Assembly: GCA_035493835.1 (NCBI GenBank)
Contig: DATJHO010000119.1
Coordinates: forward strand, 3,962 to 67,961
DNA from: DASZTU01 sp035493835
Lineage (GTDB): Bacteria > Pseudomonadota > Alphaproteobacteria > Rhizobiales > Devosiaceae
Reading direction: 5' to 3'
DNA: 64,000 nt
This document shows, piece by piece, positions 1 through 10,663 of this stretch (position 1 is the stretch's first letter; each line of letters begins with the position of its first letter). The notes beneath the pieces were generated by a model. It had not been told where the DNA came from. It worked only from the letters and a program-made list of their open reading frames with translations, and did not search any database. A program made the position numbers and the translations under genes.

Positions 1-1440
1 GACGAGCCGACCGGAGCGCTTGACCGCAGAAGCGGCGCCGACCTGATGGCGCTCTTGGCGGAACTGCACCGCGAAGGCCACACCATCATCATCGTGACGC
101 ATGACCCGGAGGTCGCAGCCAAGGCCGAGCGCATCGTCGAGATCAGCGACGGGGTGATCATCTCCGACAGGCGCAAGTCCGACGAGCCGCTGGCCAAGCT
201 GGTAAAGGAAAATATCCGGCAGGCGCCCCGCTGGCGGGAGGGCATCGATCATTTCGCCGAGGCGCTGTTCATGGCGGTCAGGGCGATGAACTCGCACCGG
301 CTGCGGACCTTCCTCACCATGCTCGGCATCATCATCGGCATCGCCTCGGTGGTCTCGGTGGTGGCGCTCGGGCAGGGCAGCCAGGAAAAGGTGCTGGAAA
401 ACATCTCGGCCATCGGCACCAACACCATCAACGTCTTCGCCGGTGCGGGTTTCGGCAACATCCGCCAGGGCCGGGTACACACCCTGGTGCCGCGCGATGC
501 GGATGCCATCGGCCAGCAATCCTATGCCGATAGCGTGACGCCGACGGTCTCCGCCAATGGTACGCTGGTCTACCGCGACGTCACGGTGAACATGCGGCTG
601 ACCGGGGTGGGGGCGGCATATTTCCGCGTCAGCGGCTCGACCATCATCGAGGGCGTGGGCTTTTCGGATGACGACGTCACCAGCCGGGTGCAGGACGCGG
701 TGATCGATACCAGCACCCGCGATACGCTGTTCACCAATGGGGACGACCCGCTCGGCAAGGTCATCATGGTCAACCACGTGCCGCTGCGGGTGGTGGGCGT
801 GGCCCAGTCCAGCGCCGTCAGCTACGGCCCGAGCGACACGCTCAACGTCTGGACGCCCTACACAACCGCGATGAGCCGCATCCTCGGACAGAACTATCTC
901 ACCAGCATCACCGTGAGGGTTTCCGACAATTACGACATGAATACCGCCGAGCAGCAGATCACCGATCTGCTGCAGCGGCGGCACAACGCCACCGATTTTC
1001 ACCTGCAGAACACCGACACCATCCGCTCGACCATCGAGAGCAGTGGCCAGACGCTGACCCTGCTGGTGGCCCTGATCGCCGTGATTTCGCTGGTCGTCGG
1101 CGGCATCGGCGTCATGAATATCATGCTGGTCTCGGTAACGGAGCGCACCCGCGAGATCGGCGTGCGCATGGCAGTGGGCGCGCGGCCGGGCGACATCATG
1201 CGGCAATTCCTGATCGAGGCGGTGTTGGTGTGCCTGGTCGGCGGCGCGGCGGGGGTGACGCTGTCGCTGGTCGGCGGCGGGATCGCGACACATTTCGTCG
1301 ATTCTCTCCGCCTTTCCTACTCGGCCTTCTCGATCATCGCCGCGTTCGTCTCATCGACGCTGATCGGCATCGTCTTCGGCTTCATGCCAGCCCGCTCGGC
1401 AGCCAGTCTCGATCCAGTCGAAGCGCTGATGCGGGAGTAG
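1..1440 (+). CDS. MacB-type ABC transporter, ATPase-permease fusion, 5' end cut by window
   Basis: The reading frame is open from base 1, so the start lies upstream and 479 residues are visible. Residues 1-8 read DEPTGALD, the Walker B/D-loop of an ABC ATPase, and the H-loop VTHD follows at about 32-35. A hydrophobic helix begins near residue 103, followed by a large soluble domain (about 125-345) and three more hydrophobic segments near the C-terminus with the motif TREIGVRMAVGA. This order (nucleotide-binding domain, one helix, periplasmic domain, three helices) is that of MacB, which works with a MacA adaptor and TolC to export macrolides, peptides or lipophilic compounds. MacA would be expected upstream, outside the window. 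The substrate cannot be told from sequence. Confidence 0.93.
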   Translation, partial: DEPTGALDRRSGADLMALLAELHREGHTIIIVTHDPEVAAKAERIVEISDGVIISDRRKSDEPLAKLVKENIRQAPRWREGIDHFAEALFMAVRAMNSHRLRTFLTMLGIIIGIASVVSVVALGQGSQEKVLENISAIGTNTINVFAGAGFGNIRQGRVHTLVPRDADAIGQQSYADSVTPTVSANGTLVYRDVTVNMRLTGVGAAYFRVSGSTIIEGVGFSDDDVTSRVQDAVIDTSTRDTLFTNGDDPLGKVIMVNHVPLRVVGVAQSSAVSYGPSDTLNVWTPYTTAMSRILGQNYLTSITVRVSDNYDMNTAEQQITDLLQRRHNATDFHLQNTDTIRSTIESSGQTLTLLVALIAVISLVVGGIGVMNIMLVSVTERTREIGVRMAVGARPGDIMRQFLIEAVLVCLVGGAAGVTLSLVGGGIATHFVDSLRLSYSAFSIIAAFVSSTLIGIVFGFMPARSAASLDPVEALMRE

Positions 1441-1452
1441 CCCTCGGTTCGA

Positions 1453-1481
1453 CCTCGTGGTGAGCCTGTCGAACCACGAGG
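1453..1481. repeat. Hairpin repeat with TGAGCCTGTCGAA loop
   Basis: A 9-bp stem (CCTCGTGGT / ACCACGAGG) encloses the word GAGCCTGTCGA. The same loop word with a different stem occurs at 20429-20457. It lies just behind the MacB gene. Confidence 0.6.
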
Positions 1482-1570
1482 CGGGGCAGGCGCTTGTGGC
1501 AGATCCTTCGCAAGCTCAGGATGAGGTGGGTGCGGGGCCCAGGATATTGGCTGGGCGCGGCACTTGTTGC

Positions 1571-1689
1571 TCCCCCTCACCCGCCTGCCGGCACCCTCTC
1601 CCACGAGGGGAGATGTGGCAAGGCTGTACCACGGCGCCCTTCCTTCTCCCCTCGTGGGAGAAGGTGCCCGAAGGGCGGATGAGGGGGAG
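1571..1689. repeat. Long imperfect palindromic intergenic repeat (CCCTCACCC family)
   Basis: Two arms in opposite orientation, beginning TCCCCCTCACCCGCC and ending GGGCGGATGAGGGGGA, with inner arms CTCCCACGAGGGGA / TCCCCTCGTGGGAG. Related elements lie at 12895-13030 and 17780-17914. The element fills most of the 1441-1714 gap, between the converging ends of the MacB-like gene and acs, where it could fold at both mRNA ends. Confidence 0.65.
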
Positions 1690-1714
1690 GCCACAAACTC
1701 CCTGCGGTACAGTG

Positions 1715-3658
1715 CTACCGGTTCTGCCGGTTTTCCACTAGATCCTCGACTACTGCCGGATCGGCCAGCGTCGTCGTATCTCCCAACGCGCCATAATCGT
1801 TTTCGGCGATCTTGCGCAGGATGCGGCGCATGATCTTGCCGGAGCGGGTTTTGGGGAGGCCCGGAGCGAACTGAATGAGGTCGGGGGCGGCGATGGCGCC
1901 GATTTCCTTGCGGACCCAGTTTTTCAGCTCGGTCTTGAGCGCGTCATCGAGGGCTTCGCCGCGCATCAGCGTCACATAGGCATAAATGCCCTGGCCCTTG
2001 ATCTCGTGCGGGTAGCCGACCACTGCTGCCTCGGAGACTTTGGGGTGCGCCACCAGCGCGCTTTCGACCTCGGCGGTACCGATGCGATGGCCAGAGACAT
2101 TGAGCACGTCATCGACCCGGCCGGTGATCCAGTAATAGCCGTCTTCGTCGCGCCGGCAGCCGTCGCCGGAGAAGTAGTAGCCTTTGTATTGCTGGAAATA
2201 GGTTTCGATGAAGCGCTGGTGGTCGCCATAGACGGTGCGCATCTGGCCCGGCCAGCTATCGGCGATGCAGAGCACACCCTCGGCCTTGGTCGCTTCCTGC
2301 AACTTGCCCTCGGGCGACAGCACCACCGGCTGGACGCCGAAGAAGGGCTTTGTCGCCGAGCCCGGCTTGGTGGGAATGGCGCCAGGCAGGGGCGTGATCA
2401 TGAAGCCGCCGGTCTCTGTCTGCCACCATGTGTCGACGATGGCGCAGCGCTCATGGCCCACATGCTTGTGGTACCAGAGCCAGGCCTCCGGATTGATCGG
2501 CTCGCCCACCGAGCCGATGACGCGCAGGCTGGAGAGATCGTTTTTGTCTACCCATTCCGGCCCGGCGCCCATCAGCGCCCGAATGGCCGTAGGCGCGGTG
2601 TAAAAAATATTGACCTTCCATTTGTCGACCACCTGCCAGAAGCGCGACGGATCGGGAAAGTTCGGCACGCCCTCGAACATCAGCGTGGTCGCCCCGTTCG
2701 CCAGCGGCCCATAGACGATGTAGCTGTGGCCGGTGACCCAGCCCACATCGGCCGTGCACCAGTAGATGTCGCCGTCGCGGTAGTCGAAGGTGAGCTGGTG
2801 GGTGAGCGAGGCCCACACGATGTACCCGCCCGTAGTGTGGAGCACGCCCTTGGGCTTGCCGGTCGAGCCGGAGGTATAAAGGATGAAGAGCGGATCCTCG
2901 GCGTTCATCGGCTCGGGCGCACATTCGGCGGAAACGCCGGCAGCGGCCTCGTGGTACCAGACGTCGCGGCCAGCCTCGATGTTCACGGCATTGCCGGTGT
3001 TTTTCACCACCAGCACCTTGCCCACGATCGACGCCTTCTGCAGCGCCTCGTCGACGTTCTTCTTGAGCGGAATGGTCTTGCCGCCGCGCCGGCCCTCGTC
3101 GGCCGTGATGACGATGCGGCTGTCGCAGTCGACAATGCGGCCGGCGATCGAGTCGGGCGAGAAGCCGCCGAAGATCACCGAATGCACCGCACCGATGCGC
3201 GCGCAGGCGAGCATGGCATAGGCCGTCTCGGGGATCATCGGCATGTAGATGGTGACGCGGTCGCCCTTCTTGACGCCTTGGGCCTTCAGCACATTGGCGA
3301 AGCGGCAGACGTTGTCGTGAAGCTGCTGGTAGGTGACGGTCACCTGCGTGCCGGGCGTGTCGCCCTCCCAGATGATGGCGGTCTGGTCGGCGCGCTCGGG
3401 CAGATGCCGGTCGATGCAGTTGGCGGAGATGTTGAGCACCCCGTCCTCGAACCATTTGATCGACACGTCCGGGTAGGCAAAGCTGGTGTTCTTGATCCGG
3501 GTCGGCGGCTTGATCCAGTCGATGCGCTGGCACTGCTCGGCCCAAAATCCATCCGGGTCGCTGACCGAGCGGGCGTACATTTCCGCGTAGTCTTCGGGCG
3601 TGACCCAAGTCCGCGCCGCGATCTCCGCGCTCGGCCTGAACAGCAAGTCCTCGCTCAT
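1715..3658 (-). CDS. acs: Acetyl-CoA synthetase
   Basis: Forms acetyl-CoA from acetate, ATP and CoA through acetyl-AMP; cytoplasmic entry point for acetate. The product is 647 residues, the usual length for Acs. The AMP-binding P-loop [11 protein letters not shown] is at 261-271, the acyl-adenylate motif WWQTETGG follows in the middle, and the conserved acetylatable lysine lies in SGKIMRR (about K608). The ATG at 3658 was chosen because GGGAGGAGA lies just upstream and the family N-terminus starts here; an in-frame upstream extension exists but has no family similarity. It stands alone on the minus strand, 77 bases after the flippase gene, so it may have its own promoter. No acetyltransferase or sirtuin neighbour is present. 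Confidence 0.97.
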   Translation of the reverse strand: MSEDLLFRPSAEIAARTWVTPEDYAEMYARSVSDPDGFWAEQCQRIDWIKPPTRIKNTSFAYPDVSIKWFEDGVLNISANCIDRHLPERADQTAIIWEGDTPGTQVTVTYQQLHDNVCRFANVLKAQGVKKGDRVTIYMPMIPETAYAMLACARIGAVHSVIFGGFSPDSIAGRIVDCDSRIVITADEGRRGGKTIPLKKNVDEALQKASIVGKVLVVKNTGNAVNIEAGRDVWYHEAAAGVSAECAPEPMNAEDPLFILYTSGSTGKPKGVLHTTGGYIVWASLTHQLTFDYRDGDIYWCTADVGWVTGHSYIVYGPLANGATTLMFEGVPNFPDPSRFWQVVDKWKVNIFYTAPTAIRALMGAGPEWVDKNDLSSLRVIGSVGEPINPEAWLWYHKHVGHERCAIVDTWWQTETGGFMITPLPGAIPTKPGSATKPFFGVQPVVLSPEGKLQEATKAEGVLCIADSWPGQMRTVYGDHQRFIETYFQQYKGYYFSGDGCRRDEDGYYWITGRVDDVLNVSGHRIGTAEVESALVAHPKVSEAAVVGYPHEIKGQGIYAYVTLMRGEALDDALKTELKNWVRKEIGAIAAPDLIQFAPGLPKTRSGKIMRRILRKIAENDYGALGDTTTLADPAVVEDLVENRQNR

Positions 3659-3735
3659 GTCGTCTCCTCCCGATGCTTGTTGCTCAGCTTTTAGAGCATC
3701 TTGCCGAGGGGAGGAAACCGCAATTTCGTGAGGGT

Positions 3736-5064
3736 TTACTCTGCCGGAGCGGGTTCCGGGCGGCGTTGGCGCCTGAGCCAGGCCGCAAGCGAAACGTCCA
3801 CCTTGGCCACCCTGAGTACGGTGAGCCATTGGGCCGCGGACCAGATACCGATCGATGCAAGCGCCGCGAGCGCCGCCCCCATCAGCCCGAAAGGCGGCAC
3901 CAGCAGCAGATTGCAGGCGACAAGCGTCGCAACTCCCAGCGCGATCGCCGGCAGGATGCTGGCCGGCTGGTTATGCACCGAGAGCACCAGCGAGGCCGGC
4001 CCGAAGACCGAGCGGATGACCAGCGACAGGCAGAGCACGGCAAGCGGCATGGCGCCGGCGGTGAAGGTCGGCCCGAACAGCAGGAGCGCGATCGGGGCAG
4101 CCAGCACCATGATGAAGAACAGGCAGATCGAAAGCCCCGAGGCGACAAGGTTGGCGTCGCCGATCTTGCGATGGAAACCATCGCGGTCGGCCGCCGCTTC
4201 GCTCTCGAACATATCCGGCAGGGTCACCGAATAGACCACGTTCACCCCGAACGACATCAACGAAAAGGCGCGGGTGCAAACGCCGAAAATGGCGAGATCG
4301 CTGCGGTTGAGGAGGTTGGAGAGGATCAGGAGATCGAGATCGAAGAAATAGTCGGTCGCCAGCGTGATGATCACCCACGGCGCGGCGAAGCGCCACCAGC
4401 GCTTCCACTCGCCGGGCCGGGCGGGCATTTCCGTCGGCAGGTTACGGCTGGTCCAGACCAGATAGGCGAACTGCACCAGCGCAACGGCGGTGATGCCCAG
4501 GCTCACGCCCCAGATCAGCGTGTCGAATTTTTGGCCGGGCGTCATGGCAGCGAGGCAGAGAAGGAAGGCCGAGATGCCGAAGACGGGCCGGAAAACCGCA
4601 TCGGCCATCAATCCCCCAAGCGGCCGCTTGAGGCCGATCAGCAGGGCGCCGGTGACGAGGATCAGAGCGGTCGAAAAGGCGAGCAGGCACGCCGGAACCC
4701 AGTGGCTGGCAAGGACCTGTCCGGGCGCCCCGAACTGGGCGGCAATGGGCGCCCCGAGGCACGACAGCAACAGCGTCATGATCACGACATGGCCATAGGC
4801 CCTGAGCGCAAAGCCGCGCAGCGTCCGCCCTTCGCCCTTGGCACGGTATTCGGCGGCGAAGTAGGTGCCGGTCGTTTCAAAGCCGAGCGGCAAAACGACG
4901 GCGATGAGATTTACCGTCGCGATGATGAGCAGATAGTCGCCGAGCGCGGCCGAACCCAGCGTGCGGGCGATCGCCGCCTGGGTCAGGAAGGTCAGCCCCG
5001 CGCCAAAGATGCGGGCAATGAACAGCAGCGCCGACTGCGAGGCGAGGCGCTTCCAGATCGCCAT
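3736..5064 (-). CDS. Polysaccharide flippase-like membrane protein (MOP superfamily)
   Basis: A 442-residue, almost entirely hydrophobic protein with about a dozen membrane segments. It opens with [21 protein letters not shown], the N-terminal pattern of Wzx-like flippases that move lipid-linked sugar units across the inner membrane. The start codon directly abuts the stop codon of the preceding FemAB-like gene (TGAATG), so the two are translationally coupled and probably act together in envelope or exopolysaccharide assembly. The substrate is not predictable. The main polysaccharide genes of this window (galU, export lipoprotein, sugar transferase) lie 40 kb away. Confidence 0.82.
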   Translation of the reverse strand: MAIWKRLASQSALLFIARIFGAGLTFLTQAAIARTLGSAALGDYLLIIATVNLIAVVLPLGFETTGTYFAAEYRAKGEGRTLRGFALRAYGHVVIMTLLLSCLGAPIAAQFGAPGQVLASHWVPACLLAFSTALILVTGALLIGLKRPLGGLMADAVFRPVFGISAFLLCLAAMTPGQKFDTLIWGVSLGITAVALVQFAYLVWTSRNLPTEMPARPGEWKRWWRFAAPWVIITLATDYFFDLDLLILSNLLNRSDLAIFGVCTRAFSLMSFGVNVVYSVTLPDMFESEAAADRDGFHRKIGDANLVASGLSICLFFIMVLAAPIALLLFGPTFTAGAMPLAVLCLSLVIRSVFGPASLVLSVHNQPASILPAIALGVATLVACNLLLVPPFGLMGAALAALASIGIWSAAQWLTVLRVAKVDVSLAAWLRRQRRPEPAPAE

Positions 5065-6249
5065 TCATTCGTCCTCGTTGGCGGGCGCAGTGGTTGAGCG
5101 CTGCTTGCCATCGGCCATGCCGTCGCGACGCCGCTTAAAATCCTGGATGAGTTCGCGCAGTGCAAACGCACCTTCGCCGAGCAGGCGGGGCAGGGTGTAA
5201 GCGGCATAGTTGGCCACCGGCGGCACGGGCGTGATGATGCCCTTGTCGCCCACCAGGCCCTTCTTGAACTGGTGCAGGCCCTGATAACCCTCTGTGCCGC
5301 CGAGGTCGTACCAGTCGGCCTTGGTGTTGTCGCGCAACCAGCGGACAATGTGCCACTGCATGAAATAGCCGGCGCGCAGCGGCAGCGCCTCGTCCTTGGT
5401 GGCGCCGAAGAGATAGACGGCCGTGTCCCCGGCCTTGAACACGATGGCGCCGGCGAGAACGTCATCCCCTCGCCGGACGAAGAACAGCTCGGGCCGTAGT
5501 TCGGGTGTCTCGGCGGCAAAGAGCGCGGCGATGGTGTCGTAGGCGGAATGGTCGGGAAAATTCTTGCGGTCGATCATCGCCTGATAGAGGGCATCGAACT
5601 CGCTGAGCCGTTCGACATCCGCCCGCTCGAAGCTGAGGCCGGCCTTGTCCGCCTTGTTGAGGTGGTAGCGCCATTTCTGATGGAGGCTCTGGCGCTGCTC
5701 GGCGTCGGAGAGCCGGACATTGACGAGATAGCGGTCCGGAAAATGCATCGCCGCGCCGCTACGGAAGCGCCGCGCGAGCAGGTGCTCATGCTGCCAGTTG
5801 CGATCGCCCGTCGCCGCCCGCGGCAGCACCGAGAGCATCATTCGGCGGTTGACCGCGTAATCGGCCAGCAGCGCATCGATCATGGCGGCATAGAGCGCGC
5901 CCGCGTCGGAACGCTTGGCATCCTTGAGGATCGGGCCCCATTTGGAGATGGCGATGGCGCCCAGGCGAAGCGGCAGGCGCTGGATCATCACCAACGCGCC
6001 CCCGACGACTTCGCCATCCAGCGAGAACAGCAGCGCCTCGGGGATGGCGGAAGGCCAGCGGGTCCGGGCGTATGCGGCCAGCTGCTCCTGCACTGCGCCA
6101 TCGAATTGGGCCGCCTGCCGATCCCAAAGTTCGGGCGAAACCTTCTCGGTTGCCAGCTTGTGGCGCGATATGGCCCGGCGCTCGATGCCATTCCAGGCGG
6201 TGCCGGCCTGTCCACGGGAATTGAATTCGCTCTCGACGGTCAAGGTCAT
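5065..6249 (-). CDS. FemAB/GNAT-like acyltransferase
   Basis: A 394-residue soluble protein with the double GNAT-like architecture of FemAB proteins: WRYHLNKADKAGL (about 213-225) is the typical helix between the two halves, and the C-terminal half holds VLAGAIVF, YLFGATKDE and WYDLGGTEGYQG, characteristic of this superfamily. Classical Fem proteins transfer amino acids to lipid II; proteobacterial relatives near polysaccharide genes are thought to acylate or aminoacylate envelope sugars. It is followed without a gap by a flippase gene, which supports an envelope role. Donor and acceptor are unknown. The N-terminal 40 residues are not conserved-looking and the real start could be slightly downstream. 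Confidence 0.8.
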   Translation of the reverse strand: MTLTVESEFNSRGQAGTAWNGIERRAISRHKLATEKVSPELWDRQAAQFDGAVQEQLAAYARTRWPSAIPEALLFSLDGEVVGGALVMIQRLPLRLGAIAISKWGPILKDAKRSDAGALYAAMIDALLADYAVNRRMMLSVLPRAATGDRNWQHEHLLARRFRSGAAMHFPDRYLVNVRLSDAEQRQSLHQKWRYHLNKADKAGLSFERADVERLSEFDALYQAMIDRKNFPDHSAYDTIAALFAAETPELRPELFFVRRGDDVLAGAIVFKAGDTAVYLFGATKDEALPLRAGYFMQWHIVRWLRDNTKADWYDLGGTEGYQGLHQFKKGLVGDKGIITPVPPVANYAAYTLPRLLGEGAFALRELIQDFKRRRDGMADGKQRSTTAPANEDE

Positions 6250-6353
6250 TGCAGCGATCCATCCGACAAATATTGCGTTTGCCGAACGCTAGTCCTTGTC
6301 GGTGAGCAAATCCCTATCGGCGAGCGCCAAATGCCGCCTAACCTGCCGTTTGG

Positions 6354-7037
6354 TTAAGAAACCTGTCCCTGGACGTGCGGAATATTTGGCAGCACGCCAC
6401 CGCCGGTGACGCTATCGAGGCCCTCATAGACCATGCGCAGCGCGACCGCGAGAATGACGGCGAGGCCCAGATAGGCGATCCAGCGATGCCGATCGAGCAG
6501 ATTGGCAATGAGCGCGGAGCCGAACCCCATCAGGGCGACGGAGAGGGCCAGCCCGAAGATCAGCGCTTCCAGGTGGTGCTGCGCGGCGCCGGCCACCGCC
6601 AGCACATTGTCGAGCGACATGGAAACGTCGGCGACGATGATCTGCGTTACGGCCTGCCGCAGCGTCTTGTTGGGCGGCGCGGCACGATCATTGGCGAACT
6701 CGAGGGTTGCGCCATTGGCCATCGCCTGTTCGGCTGCAACCCGCGCCGCCTGCGCCCGGGTCTCCTGCCACATCTTCCAGCATACCCAGAGCAGCAGCAG
6801 CCCCCCGGCCAGCAACAGGCCGGTGATGGCAAGGATCTGCACTGCCACAAGGGCGAAGCAGATGCGCAGCACGGTCGCCGCGGCGATGCCGACCAGGATC
6901 GCCTTGCTGCGCAGCGCGTGCGGCAGGCCAGCCGCCGCAAGGCCGATGACGACGGCGTTGTCGCCGGCGAGAACCAGATCGATGATGATGACTTGAACGA
7001 GCGCGCCCAAGGCGCCTGGATCAGGCAAGAAGCTCAA
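6354..7037 (-). CDS. TerC/YjbE family integral membrane protein
   Basis: The segment VQVIIIDLVLAGDNAVVIGLAA near the N-terminus and VADVSMSLDNVLAVAGAA in the second half are the paired Asp-containing membrane motifs of TerC-family proteins, which have been linked to metal (manganese, calcium) efflux and tellurite resistance. About seven hydrophobic segments are visible in 227 residues. The TTG at 7037 is proposed as start because it yields a family-like N-terminus (SFLPDPGALGALVQ) with CAGGG upstream; the frame stays open further but upstream residues look non-coding and would overlap the next gene. No yybP-type riboswitch was recognised in the 139 bases upstream. Confidence 0.8.
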   Translation of the reverse strand: MSFLPDPGALGALVQVIIIDLVLAGDNAVVIGLAAAGLPHALRSKAILVGIAAATVLRICFALVAVQILAITGLLLAGGLLLLWVCWKMWQETRAQAARVAAEQAMANGATLEFANDRAAPPNKTLRQAVTQIIVADVSMSLDNVLAVAGAAQHHLEALIFGLALSVALMGFGSALIANLLDRHRWIAYLGLAVILAVALRMVYEGLDSVTGGGVLPNIPHVQGQVS

Positions 7038-7176
7038 TGAACCAACCCTGGGACCTGTAAGACGGATGCGGCTTGATGCCGCAGCTCCGGCGTAAAGTCC
7101 ATATGTAGGCGATGGTTGGGCATGTTCCAGCCCGCTCTGGGATTTTTTCGGCAGGTCGGAGCCGAGCTGAGGGCGC

Positions 7177-10100
7177 TCAGAGTTCGATGTAGTCGAGCTC
7201 CTCGCCGAGCGCCTCCCTGGCGGTTGCAACGACGCTCATGTGGTGGGTGAAGAGGATCGGCTGGAACACCGGCGAGGTGCTGGCGAACGCCAGGATGCCG
7301 GCGCGGGTCCGCTCGTCATCGAAGGTCTGGAACAGGTCATCGCCAATGAACGGCACGGGCTCGGTGCGGTCGGCATAGTCCTCGATATAGGCGAGCCGCA
7401 GTGCCAGATAGAGCTGGTCGCGGGTGCCTTCGCTCATGCCCGCGATGGCGACGCGCTCGCCGCTCGCGCGCACGCCCACGAGGCGCGTCTGGTCGTCCTC
7501 CTCGCCGTAATCCTGCATGAGGCTGGCAAAGGATCCGCTGGTCAGGGTGCTGAACAGCGCGCCCGCCCGGAGCATCAGCGGATCGGACTGGGCTTCGCGA
7601 TGCCTTTCGATCGCTGCGCCCAGCATGGTGGCGGCGATCTTGCGCACCGCCCATTGCCGCGCCGTAGCGACGATCTCGGCCTCGGCGCTGCGCCGCTCGA
7701 ACGCGGCGAATTCGGCGCCGGTGCCGGCCTCCAGCACCTCGCGCTGCGCCTGCTTCTGCCCGAGCAGGGCGTGAAGGCTATCGTTCTCGCTGCCGAGCGC
7801 GTCCTGCCGCCGTTCGAGATCCTCGGCATCCAGCACGGCGCGATCGCGGTCGAAGCCGGGCAAGTCGGCGCGCACGGACGCTTCCGAGGTGCCCTCGGCG
7901 TGTTGCTCGAACTCCCGGCGGCGTGTCGCAAGCTCGGCGCGCAGCTGGTCGCGCCGCTCCAGCCTTTGGAGGCCGGTACGGGGATCGGACGATTCGGGCA
8001 GGAGCACCGCCAAGGCGTCGAGTGCGGTCGTCGCCGCTTCGCGGGCGGCGCGAGCAGCGGCGTGGCGCTTTTGCGCGAGCTCGAGCCGGGCCCGTGCATC
8101 GTCGTGACGGACTTTTGCGGCGCGCGCCGTTTCGGCCCGCTCCCGCAGCACGTCGATCAGTCCCTGCACCGGCAGATCGGTGATCACCGGAGTAAGATCC
8201 CGGGCAAGCAGCAGCACCGCTTCCTCGAAGCCAGCCATGTCGTGGCGCATGGCGGCCGCGCGGGCCTCGCGATTGTCCCGTTCGCGAATGATGTCGGGCA
8301 CTGCACGCCAGACCTCGAGCGCCGCCGAAGCGGCAACCGGGGTCGTGCCGGCGGCAAGTCCGATATCCGGCAGGACAGCGTCGAATTTTTGCCGCCATTC
8401 CTCGAGCCGGCGACGCGCCTTGGCAAGCCCGTCTTCCATCTGGCCGATGCGAATGCGCGCGGCCTGGCGGGCCCCCTCGAGAGTCCGCCGGGCGGCCCAG
8501 AGATTGGTCATTTCCTCCAGCGTCGCCCCGATCAGTCGGGAGAGGGCCAGGGCCGGCAGTGTCTCGGCGCCGGCTACCCCGATGCGATTGGCGATTGCCG
8601 ACAATGCACCGTGAGTCTGCGTGGCAAGGCCTGCTAGCCCCTCGATCCGGCCGCCCAGCATTTCGGCTTCTCGCCGGAGCGCCAGCAGGTCCTCGACCGA
8701 AATGAGCCAAGCCATCATCTCGTCGGGCGACGCCGGCGCAAGTCCGATGGGTGCGAACAAGCCTTCGTAGGCTGCTTGAGCTTGGCTGCGCTCGGCATCG
8801 AGCTCGGCGAGCCGGGTCTCGATCAGTGGCCGCTGGCGGTCCAGTTCGGCGATCTTGTCCTGGTGGGCGGCGCGGCGCGAAAGCCGATCGGCGTCGGCGA
8901 TCGCGAGGTCGGCGAGGCTGTCCGCCTCGGCGCTCTCCTCTTCGAATTGCGCCAGCCGCGCCCCCAGCTCGGCCTGCGACATCAGCTTGCCCTGGCGCAT
9001 CAATTGGGCGCGCAGCAAAGCATAGCTCGCATCGCGGTCGGCCCGGACCAGCCGGATGGTCTCCTCATAGGCAACCGGCCCCGATTGCTCGATCTCGGCC
9101 AGCTTCTGCAGGGCCTCGCGTCGCTGCTCCGCGTTGCTGTCGAGCTTGACAGTTTCATCGCGCTGTTGGCCCATGAGGCGATCAAAGGTCGCCTTGTGGG
9201 CGGCAATTGCTTCGCGGGAGGGCAGGGGGGCGGCTGCGATGGACTCGAGATCGCCGGCCGGCGGCACCAGCTTCTGCAGGCCATCGCGAAGCTTCTGCTG
9301 AAGGGCTCGGAGCGAGGTTTCGAGGCTGGCCTGCTCCTCCAGTTCCTTGAGATCTGGACCGAGCGCTGCCAATTGGTCGCGCCACGGCTTCGGGTCGGTC
9401 AATCCTTCGCTGCCCGCGGCCGCGTCCTCGACAATTTGCGCAGTGATTTCGTCGGCCAGGCGCTTTTCGTCCGTCGCAATCGAGGTTTCGAGCGCCAGCC
9501 CTTCCTCGATCAGGGCGCGCGCCCCTTCGATTTGCGCATCGGTGGGGAGGCGCCGCGCCATCTCATCGGGGGAGGAAAGGCCCAGCCGCTGCGCCAGGCT
9601 CGTCAGCGCCGCCGAAAAGCGATCGCGCTCATATTCGATCCGCGGACAATCCGTGAGCTTGCTGAGATAGTCGCCCTTGCGGCTGAAGACCTCCGTGATC
9701 TCGCGCGCCCGAGCAAGGGTCCTGGTCTCGACAACGATCGACTCCAATGCTGCGCGAACGGCGGCTTCTTCCTCGGCGCTGGCGCGCTCTTCGCCGCTGG
9801 CGCCCTCCGCCGCGTCGAGGGCGGCCGCGCACTCGAGCAGGAAACCGTGCGGGGCTTCAGGCAGATCGGCGAGTTCCTTTAACTCGCCGCCCACCCGATC
9901 CATCGAGAGAACGATCGGCTCCAGCACCTTGAGGCGCTGCAGCCGTGCCAGCGCCGCGGTCGTTTCGGCGCGCTCCGTCCTTATGGTTGAAAGCTGGCGC
10001 TCGATGTCGGCGATCTCGCCGATCAGAGCCTTCCAGTCGTCCGATTTCAGCGCGTGCCGCCGCTCGGTGGCCGCGGCGAGATCATATCGGTCCAGCGCCT

Positions 10101-10656
10101 GGTAGAAGCTGCGCTCGCGGCTGTTTCTCGGCGCAAAGATCGCCTCGGCTTCCGCATCAAGGGTTTTCCGGATACGCGCGAGCCCGGTCAGCCCTGAGGC
10201 GGCGGCGAACAGGGCCGCGCCCATTTCGCCTTCGCTCTCCAGCATTGCCTCGCCGCCCTGGCGCAGCGAATCCGAATTGAGGCCAAAGGCGCGCGCAAAG
10301 ACGTCACGGCTCAGATTGCCCAGAAACGGGGCAAGCGCATCCTCGTGGAGCGGCGTTTCCACCTCGTCGAGGCCCAGCAGCGTGCGCTTGTTGCCCCGCC
10401 GGCGACGGAAGCCCAGCGTCTCGCCGCTGCGCGATGCGATCTCCGCGCCGACCCGCAAGGTTTGGGCGTCGTGCAGGAAATCGTATTCCTTGCGCTTGGG
10501 AAAGCCGAACAGGAGATCGCCGATCGCCGCGAGCGAGGAGCTCTTGCCGGCTTCATTGGGGCCATAGACGAGGTGCAGTTTTGCATCGGGCCGGAACTCG
10601 AGAATCCGGTCCGTAAAGGGGCCGTAGCGCAGCAGGTCGAGACGTAGAAAACGCAT
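7177..10656 (-). CDS. YhaN-like AAA ATPase with long coiled coil
   Basis: A 1,159-residue SMC/Rad50-like ATPase. The P-loop GPNEAGKSS is at 32-40. Residues 180-1000 are Glu/Arg/Ala-rich and predicted coiled coil. The C-terminus has the ABC signature (GMSEGTRDQLYLALRLA) and Walker B (PFIGDDLFQTFDD). The segment LRYGPFTDRILEF at the N-terminus is typical of YhaN, the partner of a YhaO-type phosphoesterase, together resembling the SbcC-SbcD nuclease. The phosphoesterase gene lies 7 bases upstream in the same operon. A DNA-end processing role is inferred from the pair; no zinc-hook CxxC is visible in the coiled coil, which separates it from classical SbcC/Rad50. Confidence 0.88.
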   Translation of the reverse strand: MRFLRLDLLRYGPFTDRILEFRPDAKLHLVYGPNEAGKSSSLAAIGDLLFGFPKRKEYDFLHDAQTLRVGAEIASRSGETLGFRRRRGNKRTLLGLDEVETPLHEDALAPFLGNLSRDVFARAFGLNSDSLRQGGEAMLESEGEMGAALFAAASGLTGLARIRKTLDAEAEAIFAPRNSRERSFYQALDRYDLAAATERRHALKSDDWKALIGEIADIERQLSTIRTERAETTAALARLQRLKVLEPIVLSMDRVGGELKELADLPEAPHGFLLECAAALDAAEGASGEERASAEEEAAVRAALESIVVETRTLARAREITEVFSRKGDYLSKLTDCPRIEYERDRFSAALTSLAQRLGLSSPDEMARRLPTDAQIEGARALIEEGLALETSIATDEKRLADEITAQIVEDAAAGSEGLTDPKPWRDQLAALGPDLKELEEQASLETSLRALQQKLRDGLQKLVPPAGDLESIAAAPLPSREAIAAHKATFDRLMGQQRDETVKLDSNAEQRREALQKLAEIEQSGPVAYEETIRLVRADRDASYALLRAQLMRQGKLMSQAELGARLAQFEEESAEADSLADLAIADADRLSRRAAHQDKIAELDRQRPLIETRLAELDAERSQAQAAYEGLFAPIGLAPASPDEMMAWLISVEDLLALRREAEMLGGRIEGLAGLATQTHGALSAIANRIGVAGAETLPALALSRLIGATLEEMTNLWAARRTLEGARQAARIRIGQMEDGLAKARRRLEEWRQKFDAVLPDIGLAAGTTPVAASAALEVWRAVPDIIRERDNREARAAAMRHDMAGFEEAVLLLARDLTPVITDLPVQGLIDVLRERAETARAAKVRHDDARARLELAQKRHAAARAAREAATTALDALAVLLPESSDPRTGLQRLERRDQLRAELATRRREFEQHAEGTSEASVRADLPGFDRDRAVLDAEDLERRQDALGSENDSLHALLGQKQAQREVLEAGTGAEFAAFERRSAEAEIVATARQWAVRKIAATMLGAAIERHREAQSDPLMLRAGALFSTLTSGSFASLMQDYGEEDDQTRLVGVRASGERVAIAGMSEGTRDQLYLALRLAYIEDYADRTEPVPFIGDDLFQTFDDERTRAGILAFASTSPVFQPILFTHHMSVVATAREALGEELDYIEL

Positions 10657-10663
10657 AGAAAAA

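Noticed and set aside
2006..3694. Long plus-strand open frame opposite acs
   Set aside because: Antisense shadow of a GC-rich gene; Arg/His/Asp-rich composition without any domain, while the minus strand encodes a complete acetyl-CoA synthetase.
3673..5097. Plus-strand open frame of 474 codons opposite the flippase
   Set aside because: Very rich in Arg, Gln, Glu and Gly, no hydrophobic core, and it opposes a clear membrane protein in the other strand.
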